DNA of 64,000 nucleotides from positions 1,178,001 to 1,242,000 of the forward strand of contig NZ_AP025470.1 in the NCBI RefSeq assembly GCF_024347375.1. Reading direction: 5' to 3'. Shown here piece by piece: positions 16,962 to 23,984 of this stretch (position 1 is its first letter; each line of letters begins with the position of its first letter). The notes under the pieces are model-generated. The model did not search any database. It had not been told where the DNA came from and saw only the letters and a list, made by a program, of their open reading frames with translations. The stretch is from Vibrio coralliirubri (lineage in GTDB: Bacteria > Pseudomonadota > Gammaproteobacteria > Enterobacterales > Vibrionaceae). Position numbers and translations under genes: made by a program.

Positions 16962-18242
16962 TTACTTGATAGCCGCTTCGATAGCAGGAATGGCGGTGTG
17001 GAAGAAGCCAACTGCTAGACGTGGCGATGATGGTTCGCTGTAGCTACTGAACATAGCGATTACTGTTTTAGAGTCCGGTTCTACCGCGATGATTTGACCG
17101 AATACGCCAACCGCGATCATCCAATCCTTGCCGCCAAGGTTTAGGATGCGGAATTGATCTTTGTAGAAGCCATCAGCCAGACCAGCTTCTTTGCCTTTAG
17201 CCCAAGCGTTACGAACTTCATCGTTACCTGCCCAAACAGCGTCTAGCCATTCTTTAGGAACTACTTGCGCTCCGTTTTGGGATTTGCCATCGTGGGCCCA
17301 AATATCACCCATGTTCGCAAAGTCGCGAGTTGTCATACCCATAGAACCACAAGCGATAACAGTGCCCTCTTTATCAACCATGATGCTTGTGTCAGAGGTA
17401 AACTGACCTTTTTCCCAAATCTTTTCTTGCAGGTAATCAGTGAAGTGTTTACCAATAGCACGTTGAGTCGCTAGGCCAAGAACCTCAGTGTTGTATGAGT
17501 GGTATTCGTACTTCTCACCTTGCGTGTAAGATAGTTTTTTAAGGTGTGGCGTGTAGTCTTTAATACCAATCCATTCAGAGTCAGTGTGACCTTTCCAAGA
17601 GATCGCATGTTCCATTGAAGTATCCCAATCGTCACCGTAGACGTTAGGTACTGGATCGATAAGAGCGAAGCCAGAACGCATATCAGAAACATATTGAAGT
17701 GGGTAAGCGCCTATAACAGTGCCTTTCGCTTCTGGTAGCCATTTCTCAACTGGATCGCTGAAATTCAAGTATCCCTCTGACTGAGCGATAGCCATTAGAG
17801 AACTGGTGATCGACTTGCCAGCCGACATAGTGAATTGTTTTGTGTTTTTGTTAGTGCCTGACCAGTAGTGTTCGTGTACTAGCTTGCCGTCTTGTAAAAC
17901 AACCATAGAACGGTTGTGAAGACGGTCGCGTAGCAAGTCGTAAAGAGGCAGAGGGAAGCCGTCAACGTCTTGAACTTGGATTGAGGCAAGGTCTAGTGTT
18001 TTGTCTGACTTCTCGAAAGTTCGTGGGTTTGAGCTTTTTTCAACAACTGCGTGTTCACTGGTACGTTGTGGCTCAACGTAGAACATAGAAACGTATTCGT
18101 TAGAGTCCCAATTGGCTTGTGTGATGCCTAGTGGAGCAGTGCGTTCGAGCATTGCTTTATCTTCTGCGTGAAAGGTTACACCATCAGCGAACGCGCCAGT
18201 AGTGACCGCTGCAAGAGCCACAGCTAAGACAGTTTTTTTCAT
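16962..18242 (-). CDS. Secreted SxxK serine hydrolase (beta-lactamase/NylB-like)
   Basis: A 426-residue protein with a signal peptide (MKKTVLAVALAAVTTGAFA). The beta-lactamase family domain carries the catalytic S140-A-G-K143 (MSAGKSITSSL) and a Tyr-Asn pair at 250-251 (YHSYNTEVLG), in the order seen in 6-aminohexanoate-dimer hydrolase and EstB-type esterases rather than in true class C lactamases. VVLQDGKLVHEHYWSG upstream of the serine is a family signature. It probably acts in the periplasm or outside the cell on an ester or amide oligomer. It is preceded by its paralogue (18347) and followed by a barrel gene (16037); both intergenic spots carry hairpins, and its leader is duplicated. True beta-lactam resistance is unlikely given the family, but cannot be excluded. 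Confidence 0.8.
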   Translation of the reverse strand: MKKTVLAVALAAVTTGAFADGVTFHAEDKAMLERTAPLGITQANWDSNEYVSMFYVEPQRTSEHAVVEKSSNPRTFEKSDKTLDLASIQVQDVDGFPLPLYDLLRDRLHNRSMVVLQDGKLVHEHYWSGTNKNTKQFTMSAGKSITSSLMAIAQSEGYLNFSDPVEKWLPEAKGTVIGAYPLQYVSDMRSGFALIDPVPNVYGDDWDTSMEHAISWKGHTDSEWIGIKDYTPHLKKLSYTQGEKYEYHSYNTEVLGLATQRAIGKHFTDYLQEKIWEKGQFTSDTSIMVDKEGTVIACGSMGMTTRDFANMGDIWAHDGKSQNGAQVVPKEWLDAVWAGNDEVRNAWAKGKEAGLADGFYKDQFRILNLGGKDWMIAVGVFGQIIAVEPDSKTVIAMFSSYSEPSSPRLAVGFFHTAIPAIEAAIK

Positions 18243-18243
18243 G

Positions 18244-18306
18244 TTAATACCTCGGGATTCATAGAATATTTATCGATGAGCAGTCGTAACAACTCATTGG
18301 TAAATA
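18244..18306 (-). repeat. Duplicated 62-bp leader, copy before the 18242 gene
   Basis: Near-copy of 16866-16927; it ends at the GAGG ribosome-binding site of the hydrolase gene. Preceded by a 10-bp stem-loop (18308-18317/18325-18334) that follows the stop of the upstream hydrolase. Confidence 0.85.
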
Positions 18307-18346
18307 GAAGCTGGTGGTGAGCCGCCACCAGCTTAAGGTTTAGAAC

Positions 18347-19732
18347 TTACTTAGCTTGACGCTTCGCTAGTTCTTCAAAGATTGGTTGGATTACGTCACG
18401 AACGTACACTTCAACGAATGCGAAACCTGTTGGCTCGCGGTACGCACCTTGAAGCGCGATGATGTTGCCTGATTCGTGGTCGAACGCTGAGAAGTTACCG
18501 TTAACACCGATCATGGTAGAGAACGTCTTACCTGTTTCTGGATCCGTAACTGTACGCCATTGGTTCTTGTAGAACGCTTGAGGATATACAGCAGCTTCGT
18601 ACTCACGGTCAGCCCAAGCGTTCTTAACTACTTCGTCACCCTCTTTAACAGCATCGATGTATGACATAGGAAGAACTTGCTCGCCTTTGAAGTTCTTACC
18701 ATCGTTAACCATTAGGTATGAGCCGATAGCGAAGTCACGAGCTGTAATGTTCATAGAGCCAGAAGCAGCGCTTTCTTTCTCTTGGTTCACAAAGAAGCTA
18801 ACTGGGTGGTTAAAGCCACCTTTCTGCCAAATGAACTTGTCGAACGCTTCTGAGTAAGGCATACCAGTAACGCGGCTTACCACTAGACCTAGCATTTCAG
18901 TATTAATATCGCGGTATGCGTAGAACGTACCAGGTTCTGCAGTTGGACTAACTTCTTTACCAAACATTGTTAGCCATTCGCTAAAGTTGTTTAGTTGGCC
19001 GTAAGCGTCTGCAGGTGGAACAAGCTCGCCTTTCTCGTTTTCAACAAGGCCGTTGTAACCAACAGATACAGCCATGTGAGAATCCCATGAACCAGTAGTA
19101 AGACCAGTCATACCCCAGTTGTGGTAGTCATCGCGAGACTTAGGAAGATCCCAAACACCGGCAGTCATATCAGAGAAGTGTTGAATGCTAACGTTTTCGA
19201 AGCCTGAACCATTAAGCTCTGGCGCGTACTTGCCAATAGGGTCAGACATTTTGAAGTAACCGGCTTCGGCAACAGCGAACGCAAGCATTGAGCTAAACGA
19301 CTTGTGAGCACTCATAACGTGGTGGTTTGTCGTTTGTTCTGTGTTTGACCAGTAATCTTCTGAAAGGATTTCACCGTCTTTGTTCATGATCACGTAGCTT
19401 TGGATCGCTGCGCGGTCACGCATGATGTTATACATGCTGATCTTCTTACCCGGACGAATATCATCAACCATCATTTTTGCAGGGTCGAAAGTGCCAGTAA
19501 CTTTCAGAGGCATCTTGTTTGCTTCGTTTGGCGTTACTACTGAGTGGTAGTGGTAAAGATGAGCGTCAGCCATAGTAAAACGCATGTTTTTAGCTTCTTC
19601 CCAAGCGCGAACAGATACTTGGTAAGGTTCAAGGTTCTTAGCCATCTCTTCGCTTGGAGCGTGGTAAGTAACGCCAGCGATTGAACCGAATGATGTAGCC
19701 GCGATAGCCATAGCAATAATTGATTTTTTCAT
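18347..19732 (-). CDS. Secreted SxxK serine hydrolase, paralogue
   Basis: A 461-residue paralogue of the previous hydrolase. Signal peptide MKKSIIAMAIAATSFGSIAG; catalytic S141-A-H-K144 (MSAHKSFSSML); YRDINTEMLGLVVSR in place of the Tyr-Asn block; VIMNKDGEILSEDYWSN as the family signature. I use the ATG at 19732, because the 13-residue upstream extension to 19771 puts charged residues before the signal peptide. It is longer than its partner, with an insertion around residues 220-250 containing PPADAYGQLNNFSEWL. It is the first gene of the envelope module; the 18-bp palindrome at 19827-19844 lies about 95 bp upstream. Confidence 0.8.
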   Translation of the reverse strand: MKKSIIAMAIAATSFGSIAGVTYHAPSEEMAKNLEPYQVSVRAWEEAKNMRFTMADAHLYHYHSVVTPNEANKMPLKVTGTFDPAKMMVDDIRPGKKISMYNIMRDRAAIQSYVIMNKDGEILSEDYWSNTEQTTNHHVMSAHKSFSSMLAFAVAEAGYFKMSDPIGKYAPELNGSGFENVSIQHFSDMTAGVWDLPKSRDDYHNWGMTGLTTGSWDSHMAVSVGYNGLVENEKGELVPPADAYGQLNNFSEWLTMFGKEVSPTAEPGTFYAYRDINTEMLGLVVSRVTGMPYSEAFDKFIWQKGGFNHPVSFFVNQEKESAASGSMNITARDFAIGSYLMVNDGKNFKGEQVLPMSYIDAVKEGDEVVKNAWADREYEAAVYPQAFYKNQWRTVTDPETGKTFSTMIGVNGNFSAFDHESGNIIALQGAYREPTGFAFVEVYVRDVIQPIFEELAKRQAK

Positions 19733-19826
19733 TACATAGTTTCCTATTTGTGATGCCAGATAAGCTGACAACTTTAGATTAAATTTGCCTTTTCAGAGTC
19801 TATAGCTGACTCATTTATCCATTGGT

Positions 19827-19844
19827 GGTTTCAATATTGAAACC
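19827..19844. promoter_or_regulatory. Perfect 18-bp palindrome upstream of the hydrolase module
   Basis: GGTTTCAATATTGAAACC is a perfect palindrome. It lies in the control region of the 19732 gene, and its core recurs at 4811-4828 in the repressor control region. It is a candidate operator for the element's repressor. Confidence 0.55.
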
Positions 19845-19929
19845 TATGCCAGTTAACCGCAGGAGATGACTCATATGTGAAATGGCTTGAGAGTGAATAT
19901 ACACGATCGAACTCAGTTGTGAAACATTT

Positions 19930-19958
19930 ATTGGCCGAAAATAATCAATAATCGGCCT
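19930..19958 (-). terminator. Weak stem-loop after the 19980 gene
   Basis: GGCCGA (19933-19938) pairs with TCGGCC (19952-19957); an AT-rich tail follows on both strands. It closes the parA-like operon remnant. Confidence 0.5.
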
Positions 19959-19979
19959 ATAAATGTAACAAGGTTTAAA

Positions 19980-20189
19980 TTAGTGCAACTTTGAGCAGTC
20001 TTTACATGATTTGTGGTTATTTATGAAACGCTCATGCCTATCTGAGTCAAATTCAGAGCTTGATTCACAAGTGGAGTTCGGGCATGGATTTTCAACATAG
20101 TGGTTTGGGTTCATTAACGCATAGCCCACACACGCGCAAAACGCGATGAGCAGTGTTAATGCCGCAATGTTTCTTTGATGTTTTTTCAT
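19980..20189 (-). CDS. Small exported protein with four-cysteine tail
   Basis: A 69-residue protein: N-terminal hydrophobic segment (NIAALTLLIAFCACVGYALM), then a short polar part with four cysteines in two pairs (NPCPNSTC and SCKDCSK). The start codon overlaps the stop of the parB-like frame (ATGA), so it is the third gene of that operon. It may be a membrane-anchored or secreted disulfide-bonded peptide. Whether the signal is cleaved cannot be told. Function unknown. Confidence 0.58.
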   Translation of the reverse strand: MKKHQRNIAALTLLIAFCACVGYALMNPNHYVENPCPNSTCESSSEFDSDRHERFINNHKSCKDCSKLH

Positions 20190-20425
20190 TCTTTCTCCGC
20201 AATTTGTAATGATTGAGCAATAGCGTTCTTGACGAACGAAGTGTAAGTACCAACCACGCGTCCCTCGCTTTTCAGCTTCTTGAACCGCTAGCGCAATGAA
20301 ACCGGCATGTTGGTGTAATGAAATGGGTAAGTCTCATCCGTGTGGATGTTGAACTCTTCATCCTTTGGCTGTGTGCTTTTAAGCTTTGCGCCAAGGTTCC
20401 CAAGCAAATCAACACGGCCATTCAT
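20186..20425 (-). pseudogene. Small partition-partner-like gene with one nonsense codon
   Basis: The frame starts MNGRVDLLGNLGAKLKSTQP at an ATGA overlap with the parA stop, reads TDETYPFHYTNMPVSLR, then has a TAG, and continues RFKKLKSEGRVVGTYTSFVK to the next ATGA overlap. About 79 codons if repaired. Position directly after parA with translational coupling, small size and basic helical tail are those of the DNA-binding partner of small ParA systems (ribbon-helix-helix type). The assignment rests mainly on position. Confidence 0.5.
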
Positions 20426-20889
20426 GCAGTTAGAACCTCGCTAATATGAGTTGCTAGCTGGTGGTACTTGTAAGTTACGTTCCCACTAAGAACGCCAGTA
20501 CCTGTGAAAGCCGCGTTGGTAATGTCTGTGCTTTGTGGAATGATAAATGGCAATAGCTCGAGGTTTGGATATCCATCAAGAGCTAGCTCGTGTTCATCGT
20601 GCATGCTAGATACGGTTAGGCAGAACATGAGCCACAACGTCTTTACCGATAATTGCAGATAAAGAGGCTAGGGTATCCGCGAACATATTTAGCCCAAACT
20701 GATCAACCGCATCATCCGTTGTAGGAGTCAGAACGAGATCGGCCATGGCAATAACCAAACGTGTGGTGTTCGAGTCGAAACCACCGCAATCAATAACCGT
20801 CAATTCATCTTCTGGATGCAGTCGGGACGGTAAAGGATCTCGTTCATTAGGTGGTACAGGCACAGGGTGCGTGAGTCATGCAATTTCAT
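20422..20889 (-). pseudogene. ParA-like partition ATPase remnant
   Basis: Readable blocks: ELTVIDCGGFDSNTTRLVIA (the Walker A' /switch II region D-x-G-G), MADLVLTPTTDDAVDQFGLN (ParA/VirC1-type), then after a frameshift near 20610 DGYPNLELLPFIIPQSTDIT and the C-terminal helix. The N-terminal part with the KGGVGKS Walker A is missing: the frame from the ATG at 20889 goes directly to unrelated or shifted sequence. A ParA gene is a plasmid or plasmid-prophage trait. The 29-bp motif lies just upstream. Confidence 0.72.
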
Positions 20890-20903
20890 TTGATAGTGTG
20901 TCC

Positions 20904-20932
20904 AATATTATTTTGATAATCGAATCAATATG
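20904..20932 (+). promoter_or_regulatory. 29-bp palindromic element motif, copy 3 (parA)
   Basis: Same orientation as the 24273 copy, 22 of 29 identical; the core is TTTGATAATCGAA. It ends 14 bp upstream of the parA-remnant start codon, where a partition operator or centromere would be expected. Confidence 0.7.
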
Positions 20933-21009
20933 TTTCTCTAAATTCCGATGTTGGCTTTTTTGTTAACGTGACGCTTGATATCACTTACCCGATAACCAAA
21001 CACCTTTTG

Positions 21010-21183
21010 TCATGAGGTCACAGGTTGCTGGAAGAAAGGGGGGGGCTCGGACTTCAATTCTCGCCCTATTAGGCTAACGTTTAGGTCTGTGTCGTAATGG
21101 GTATTAAAGAAGCGAATAGACATATATTCTTCTCCATCAATATTAGAGTGACCTTTGCCTAAGCGCTTTACACTCTCGTCCAT
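21010..21183 (-). CDS. Small hypothetical protein with a poly-G tract
   Basis: A 57-residue frame (MDESVKRLGKGHSNIDGEEY...) whose ATG overlaps the previous stop (TAATG). Near the C-terminus eight consecutive Gs on the plus strand (21038-21045) encode a run of prolines (SEPPPFFQQ), a slippage-prone site. After this the residues look less like native sequence, so the original frame may have continued differently. Confidence 0.45.
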   Translation of the reverse strand: MDESVKRLGKGHSNIDGEEYMSIRFFNTHYDTDLNVSLIGRELKSEPPPFFQQPVTS

Positions 21184-21620
21184 TACGCCTCCATCTCTTC
21201 AACCGACAGCTTTAGATATTCAATGATGTAGGCTAGCAGTGGGGTAGTGGCTACGGTGCCAGACTCAAGGCTATTCGTGATCATGGTGTGTAGACGCATT
21301 AGATACTTCGCACCTAAGTTATGATCTATGCGGCACTTGGTGCCAAGGAAGTGACGGGCCACCATAATCATTGATAAAAAGATCTTCTCTTCACCGGTGG
21401 CCTCGGCAACCCTTACCCCGTGGAGTCCTGCCTCGCTAGTTTTTGAATTGTGGGACTTCACAATCATCCTGATCGCACGGTCATAATTGAACATCTTGGC
21501 AATGCGCTTGTGCCTAGCATTTTCACCAAACATTAGATCCATCATTTCGGTGTTGTACCTAGCAAGCTCAACGTTAAGGAACGTTTTTGGAAATAGCCTC
21601 TTAAATGCACGAATTAGCAT
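21183..21620 (-). CDS. Hypothetical helical protein of the element
   Basis: A 145-residue protein predicted mostly helical: IRAFKRLFPKTFLNVELARY, RIAKMFNYDRAIRMIVKSHN, FLSMIMVARHFLGTKCRIDH. The start codon lies directly at the edge of the 29-bp motif region, and AAGGG within the motif tail (AAGGGTATCAA then ATG) serves as ribosome-binding site. It is translationally coupled to the small gene at 21010. Family not recognised. Confidence 0.62.
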   Translation of the reverse strand: MLIRAFKRLFPKTFLNVELARYNTEMMDLMFGENARHKRIAKMFNYDRAIRMIVKSHNSKTSEAGLHGVRVAEATGEEKIFLSMIMVARHFLGTKCRIDHNLGAKYLMRLHTMITNSLESGTVATTPLLAYIIEYLKLSVEEMEA

Positions 21621-21634
21621 TTGATACCCTTTTT

Positions 21635-21663
21635 AATATTGTTTTGATAATCATTTCCTGATT
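21635..21663 (+). promoter_or_regulatory. 29-bp palindromic element motif, copy 4
   Basis: The first 18 positions match the 24273 copy at 16 of 18; the distal arm is degenerate. The adjoining TTGATACCCTT (21621-21631) is shared with 24259-24269, so the conserved block extends to the start codon of the 21620 gene. The distal end overlaps the last codons of the 21651 gene. Confidence 0.6.
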
Positions 21664-21938
21664 TCTTGTGTGTCTGACACTGTAAATTGGAGAATGCGTT
21701 TTACATCGATAACACCATTGTTGCGCTCGAACAAATGGAGCGTTCCGCCCTCAAAGAACCTAAGGTACTCACCTTCCTTTAGGTTGAATCGGTAATTGCC
21801 CATCCTCTTGTTGAACTCTCGCATTACGCGCTTTTTTGTTGTGTCCTGTATAAGAAAGGTCGGGGGAGTATTCCCAACTGACTCTGTTAACGTGTAAATG
21901 ACCAAATCACTCTTCTCAGCATCATTCGTAATCGCCAT
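21651..21938 (-). CDS. Hypothetical strand-rich protein
   Basis: A 95-residue protein with regular beta-strands (DLVIYTLTESVGNTPPTFLI; YRFNLKEGEYLRFFEGGTLH; VIDVKRILQFTVSD). It may be a small phage structural or regulatory barrel. Its start lies inside the end of another small frame. The stop is close to the 29-bp motif. Not recognised. Confidence 0.58.
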   Translation of the reverse strand: MAITNDAEKSDLVIYTLTESVGNTPPTFLIQDTTKKRVMREFNKRMGNYRFNLKEGEYLRFFEGGTLHLFERNNGVIDVKRILQFTVSDTQEIRK

Positions 21939-22021
21939 CCTGCGTTAAGACCATCTAGAAACTTGTCCATAGCATCTAGCTCGAGCTCACAGCTCGACAA
22001 TTCTTTAAGTGAGCCATCCAC
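21887..22021 (-). CDS. Small hypothetical protein overlapping its neighbour
   Basis: A 44-codon frame from a GTG with GGAG 9 bp upstream: MDGSLKELSSCELELDAMDK, then FLDGLNAGWR. It overlaps the start of the 21938 gene by about 50 bp, so the last part is doubtful. Kept because the run of coupled small genes is otherwise continuous here. Confidence 0.33.
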   Translation of the reverse strand: MDGSLKELSSCELELDAMDKFLDGLNAGWRLRMMLRRVIWSFTR

Positions 22022-22026
22022 CAGCC

Positions 22027-22134
22027 TCACTCCTTTTTTCCAAACTGAACCGTTAGTGGCACTCCGTATAAAACAGAGAACCTTTCGGCTTTGGCTCTCA
22101 GTCGAGCCAATCTAAGATCGCCAATCCTTGTCAT
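22027..22134 (-). CDS. Very small hypothetical protein
   Basis: A 35-codon frame (MTRIGDLRLARLRAKAERFS, then VLYGVPLTVQFGKKE) starting 3 bp after the upstream stop, with GAGG in front (GAGGTGAATTAACGATG). Basic and helical; reminiscent of short phage proteins but without a name. Confidence 0.42.
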   Translation of the reverse strand: MTRIGDLRLARLRAKAERFSVLYGVPLTVQFGKKE

Positions 22135-22136
22135 CG

Positions 22137-22373
22137 TTAATTCACCTCTCGGATGTAGTATTTAGCGCTGAGTACTAGCTCGGTACTTGTTGGCCGAAAT
22201 ACAGAGAATGATTCTTTGCAGTTGCGAACCAATACGCGGTCGCGCTTGTGCGAGTTTACAAGTTGAAAGCGAGCTGTTATCTCGTCCACGGCCTTGTTCT
22301 TGATTGATGTAAGTAAAAGAGTCACATCACGGTTTCTTTCATCACGTCTTACGACTTGAAAGCACTTAGGCAT
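22137..22373 (-). CDS. Hypothetical basic protein
   Basis: A 78-residue protein: CFQVVRRDERNRDVTLLLTS, ITARFQLVNSHKRDRVLVRN, then STELVLSAKYYIREV. Strand-rich and basic, possibly nucleic-acid binding. It starts 4 bp beyond the previous stop in the coupled series. Not recognised. Confidence 0.52.
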   Translation of the reverse strand: MPKCFQVVRRDERNRDVTLLLTSIKNKAVDEITARFQLVNSHKRDRVLVRNCKESFSVFRPTSTELVLSAKYYIREVN

Positions 22374-22376
22374 CGG

Positions 22377-22628
22377 TTAGCTCCACACTGTTAAGCTTGC
22401 GAACAACAAAGACATTCCTTGCGTTTGACTGTTAGCTATAGTGTCTTTAGCACACAGGATAAGGCTGATATCTCTTTCCATTTCTCGCTCTGGGGACTTA
22501 GTTCATTTGTATTCACAGATCTTCTCTTCACGTTCTGCTGCGTCATCCATAATGAAAATGCCTGTCATTGGAATAACCGTCATTGCTAGGCCAAGTGCGC
22601 ATTGGCTTAGCTTAACTTGGTAATTCAT
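22377..22628 (-). pseudogene. Small membrane/exported protein gene with one TGA
   Basis: The frame MNYQVKLSQCALGLAMTVIP, with a hydrophobic N-terminal segment ending IFIMDDAAEREE, stops at TGA (22503-22505). It then continues SPEREMERDISLILCAKDTI in the same frame to 22377. A single nonsense change in an 83-codon gene is the simplest explanation. It overlaps the upstream gene by 17 bp. Confidence 0.45.
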
Positions 22629-22869
22629 AGTAAATAGGGCAGCGAAGCCAAACAGTGTCCACAGTGATCACGCTAAAAAAGGTTTGGTTTTGGCGTAGCA
22701 TCCACGCGCCAGTTTTAGTCTTCTTAGCAAGCACAAAGCCTAATGCTGAAAGTGCTTTGTAAAGGCATAAGCAAGCAAACAAGAGTGCCGCTATGCTTAG
22801 ATTTAAAATAAGACCAAAAACGAAAGTCACAGCGCCAATTGAAAGCAGCGTACCTGACTGAATTTTCAT
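22612..22869 (-). CDS. Small two-helix membrane protein
   Basis: An 85-residue protein with two hydrophobic segments (LLSIGAVTFVFGLILNLSIA and ALLFACLCLYKALSALGFVL), a basic hairpin (AKKTKTGAWMLRQNQ) and a short tail. It might be a holin-like or anchoring protein. It sits between the exported-protein gene and the broken 22628 frame. Not recognised. Confidence 0.5.
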   Translation of the reverse strand: MKIQSGTLLSIGAVTFVFGLILNLSIAALLFACLCLYKALSALGFVLAKKTKTGAWMLRQNQTFFSVITVDTVWLRCPIYYELPS

Positions 22870-22907
22870 TTATTCATCTTGCTACCCCTAGTGAGATGAA
22901 TGATTAA

Positions 22908-23360
22908 TTAAAGTTCTTTCTGAACAGTGATTGCCACGCCATCGGTAAACTCATGCGTTAGCGATATAGCAACACTATCGATGGTGGTTTTACTTTTTAA
23001 TTTCTCCATCGCTGCCATCTCGTCTTTCGTTAGTCCTGCTAGTTGTTCGCACAACATTGCTTTATAGTTTTCACGGTCAACAAGGCCTGTGTTAAGTAAT
23101 TTCGAAAAGTCCATGTCTATGCTCATCACCATGTGACCTAAATACGCTTCGGAGTCCTGAACCTTTGTCGCTTCATAGCTTTTCACAGTGGTGAACTGGT
23201 CGATTCTTTTACCTGTAAACTGGGTTTTGAGGTCTTGGTTTAAGTCTTCTAGGAATGATTGAGAGAATGAAGACTGCGGCTCATGGTCGAGTTGTTTAAC
23301 TTCGTTTCTAACCATCGTGAAGACAGTGGCGATTACTAATAGAACTAATAATTTTTTCAT
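22908..23360 (-). CDS. Exported hypothetical protein
   Basis: A 150-residue protein from the ATG at 23360 (MKKLLVLLVIATVFTMVRNE), with GGGGA 8 bp upstream; the frame extending to 23405 crosses the 29-bp motif and is less likely. The signal or anchor is followed by an alpha/beta domain (LDHEPQSSFSQSFLEDLNQD; HMVMSIDMDFSKLLNTGLVD; VAISLTHEFTDGVAITVQ). One cysteine. Function unknown; periplasmic. Confidence 0.6.
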   Translation of the reverse strand: MKKLLVLLVIATVFTMVRNEVKQLDHEPQSSFSQSFLEDLNQDLKTQFTGKRIDQFTTVKSYEATKVQDSEAYLGHMVMSIDMDFSKLLNTGLVDRENYKAMLCEQLAGLTKDEMAAMEKLKSKTTIDSVAISLTHEFTDGVAITVQKEL

Positions 23361-23408
23361 CGGTGTTTCCCCTAGTTGATGAATAAGTATTAATTTGGCA
23401 ATCAATCC

Positions 23409-23437
23409 GATATTGAATTGATTATTAATCCGGTGCG
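23409..23437 (+). promoter_or_regulatory. 29-bp palindromic element motif, copy 5 (degenerate)
   Basis: GATATTGAATTGATTATTAA keeps the proximal arm and the GAT-AT/TAT core but has lost the distal arm. It is about 50 bp upstream of the 23360 start, in the same orientation as copies 3, 4 and 6. Confidence 0.45.
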
Positions 23438-23440
23438 TAA

Positions 23441-23830
23441 TTAAGCTTGGAGCTTGAAACCTTTAGGCTTCACGACAATTGGTGTCACCTTGAACGAGTA
23501 GCCATAAGTGCCGTCAAGATAGATGCTGGTGGCGTCTGATAGCGCCACGGCAACGCCTTTAGATGCTGCATATTCATGGCCTACACGTTTTGCCGTGTCT
23601 TCACATATGCCTGTGCTTAGTTCTGGGAATGGATACCACTTCGCTTCCATTACCAACATGCGTCTAGTGTCTTCTGCACCTGCATAAATGTTGTAAGCCT
23701 CTCCATCACGAAGTGACTGAAACCTCTCGTAAACATCCAGATTGTATTGAGAAGAGTTATTAATAGCGTGAGCGCAAGAAGCGCCAAATGCTGTAGAGAT
23801 GATTAGGGCTGCTGCCGTTAATCTTTTCAT
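23441..23830 (-). CDS. Exported hypothetical protein
   Basis: A 129-residue protein with a clear signal peptide (MKRLTAAALIISTAFGASCA, cleavage after AHA). The mature part is compact with two cysteines (one near the cleavage site, one in STGICEDTAKRVGHEYAASK) and strands at the end (YLDGTYGYSFKVTPIVV). Periplasmic or secreted. Not recognised. Leftward, followed by a 29-bp motif and the next exported gene. Confidence 0.6.
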   Translation of the reverse strand: MKRLTAAALIISTAFGASCAHAINNSSQYNLDVYERFQSLRDGEAYNIYAGAEDTRRMLVMEAKWYPFPELSTGICEDTAKRVGHEYAASKGVAVALSDATSIYLDGTYGYSFKVTPIVVKPKGFKLQA

Positions 23831-23839
23831 TGGTTTCTC

Positions 23840-23980
23840 CTAACTATGTAAATGTTCGAACTCTTCAAGTTCTTCAATCTCTAAAAATTCCTCGACAACG
23901 ATGTTGTCAATTGGATCGTTCTGGTTGCAACAAGCTAAGAGCAGACAGCCAATGAACAAAAGTGTGTGTAAGCCTGCCAT
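23840..23980 (-). CDS. Tiny lipoprotein
   Basis: A 46-codon gene: MAGLHTLLFIGCLLLACCNQ gives a lipobox L-L-A-C, so the mature lipopeptide would be about 30 residues, strongly acidic (EEFLEIEELEEFEH). It is packed between two genes with 4 and 9 bp spacing. Small acidic lipoproteins of this kind occur as phage lysis (Rz1-like) or immunity proteins; neither can be assigned. Confidence 0.55.
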   Translation of the reverse strand: MAGLHTLLFIGCLLLACCNQNDPIDNIVVEEFLEIEELEEFEHLHS

Positions 23981-23984
23981 GTGA

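Noticed and set aside
16865..17011. 49-residue N-terminal extension of the 16037 barrel
   Set aside because: It overlaps the preceding hydrolase gene, puts charged residues before the signal peptide and skips the good ribosome-binding site.
16962..19732. True beta-lactamases conferring resistance
   Set aside because: The SxxK and Tyr contexts and the VxxDGxxxxExYW block match NylB/EstB-type hydrolases better; resistance cannot be claimed from sequence.
19827..19844. Chromosomal parS site
   Set aside because: The half-sites GTTTCA/TGAAAC resemble parS, but the centre is ATAT instead of CG, and parS clusters lie near the replication origin, not here.
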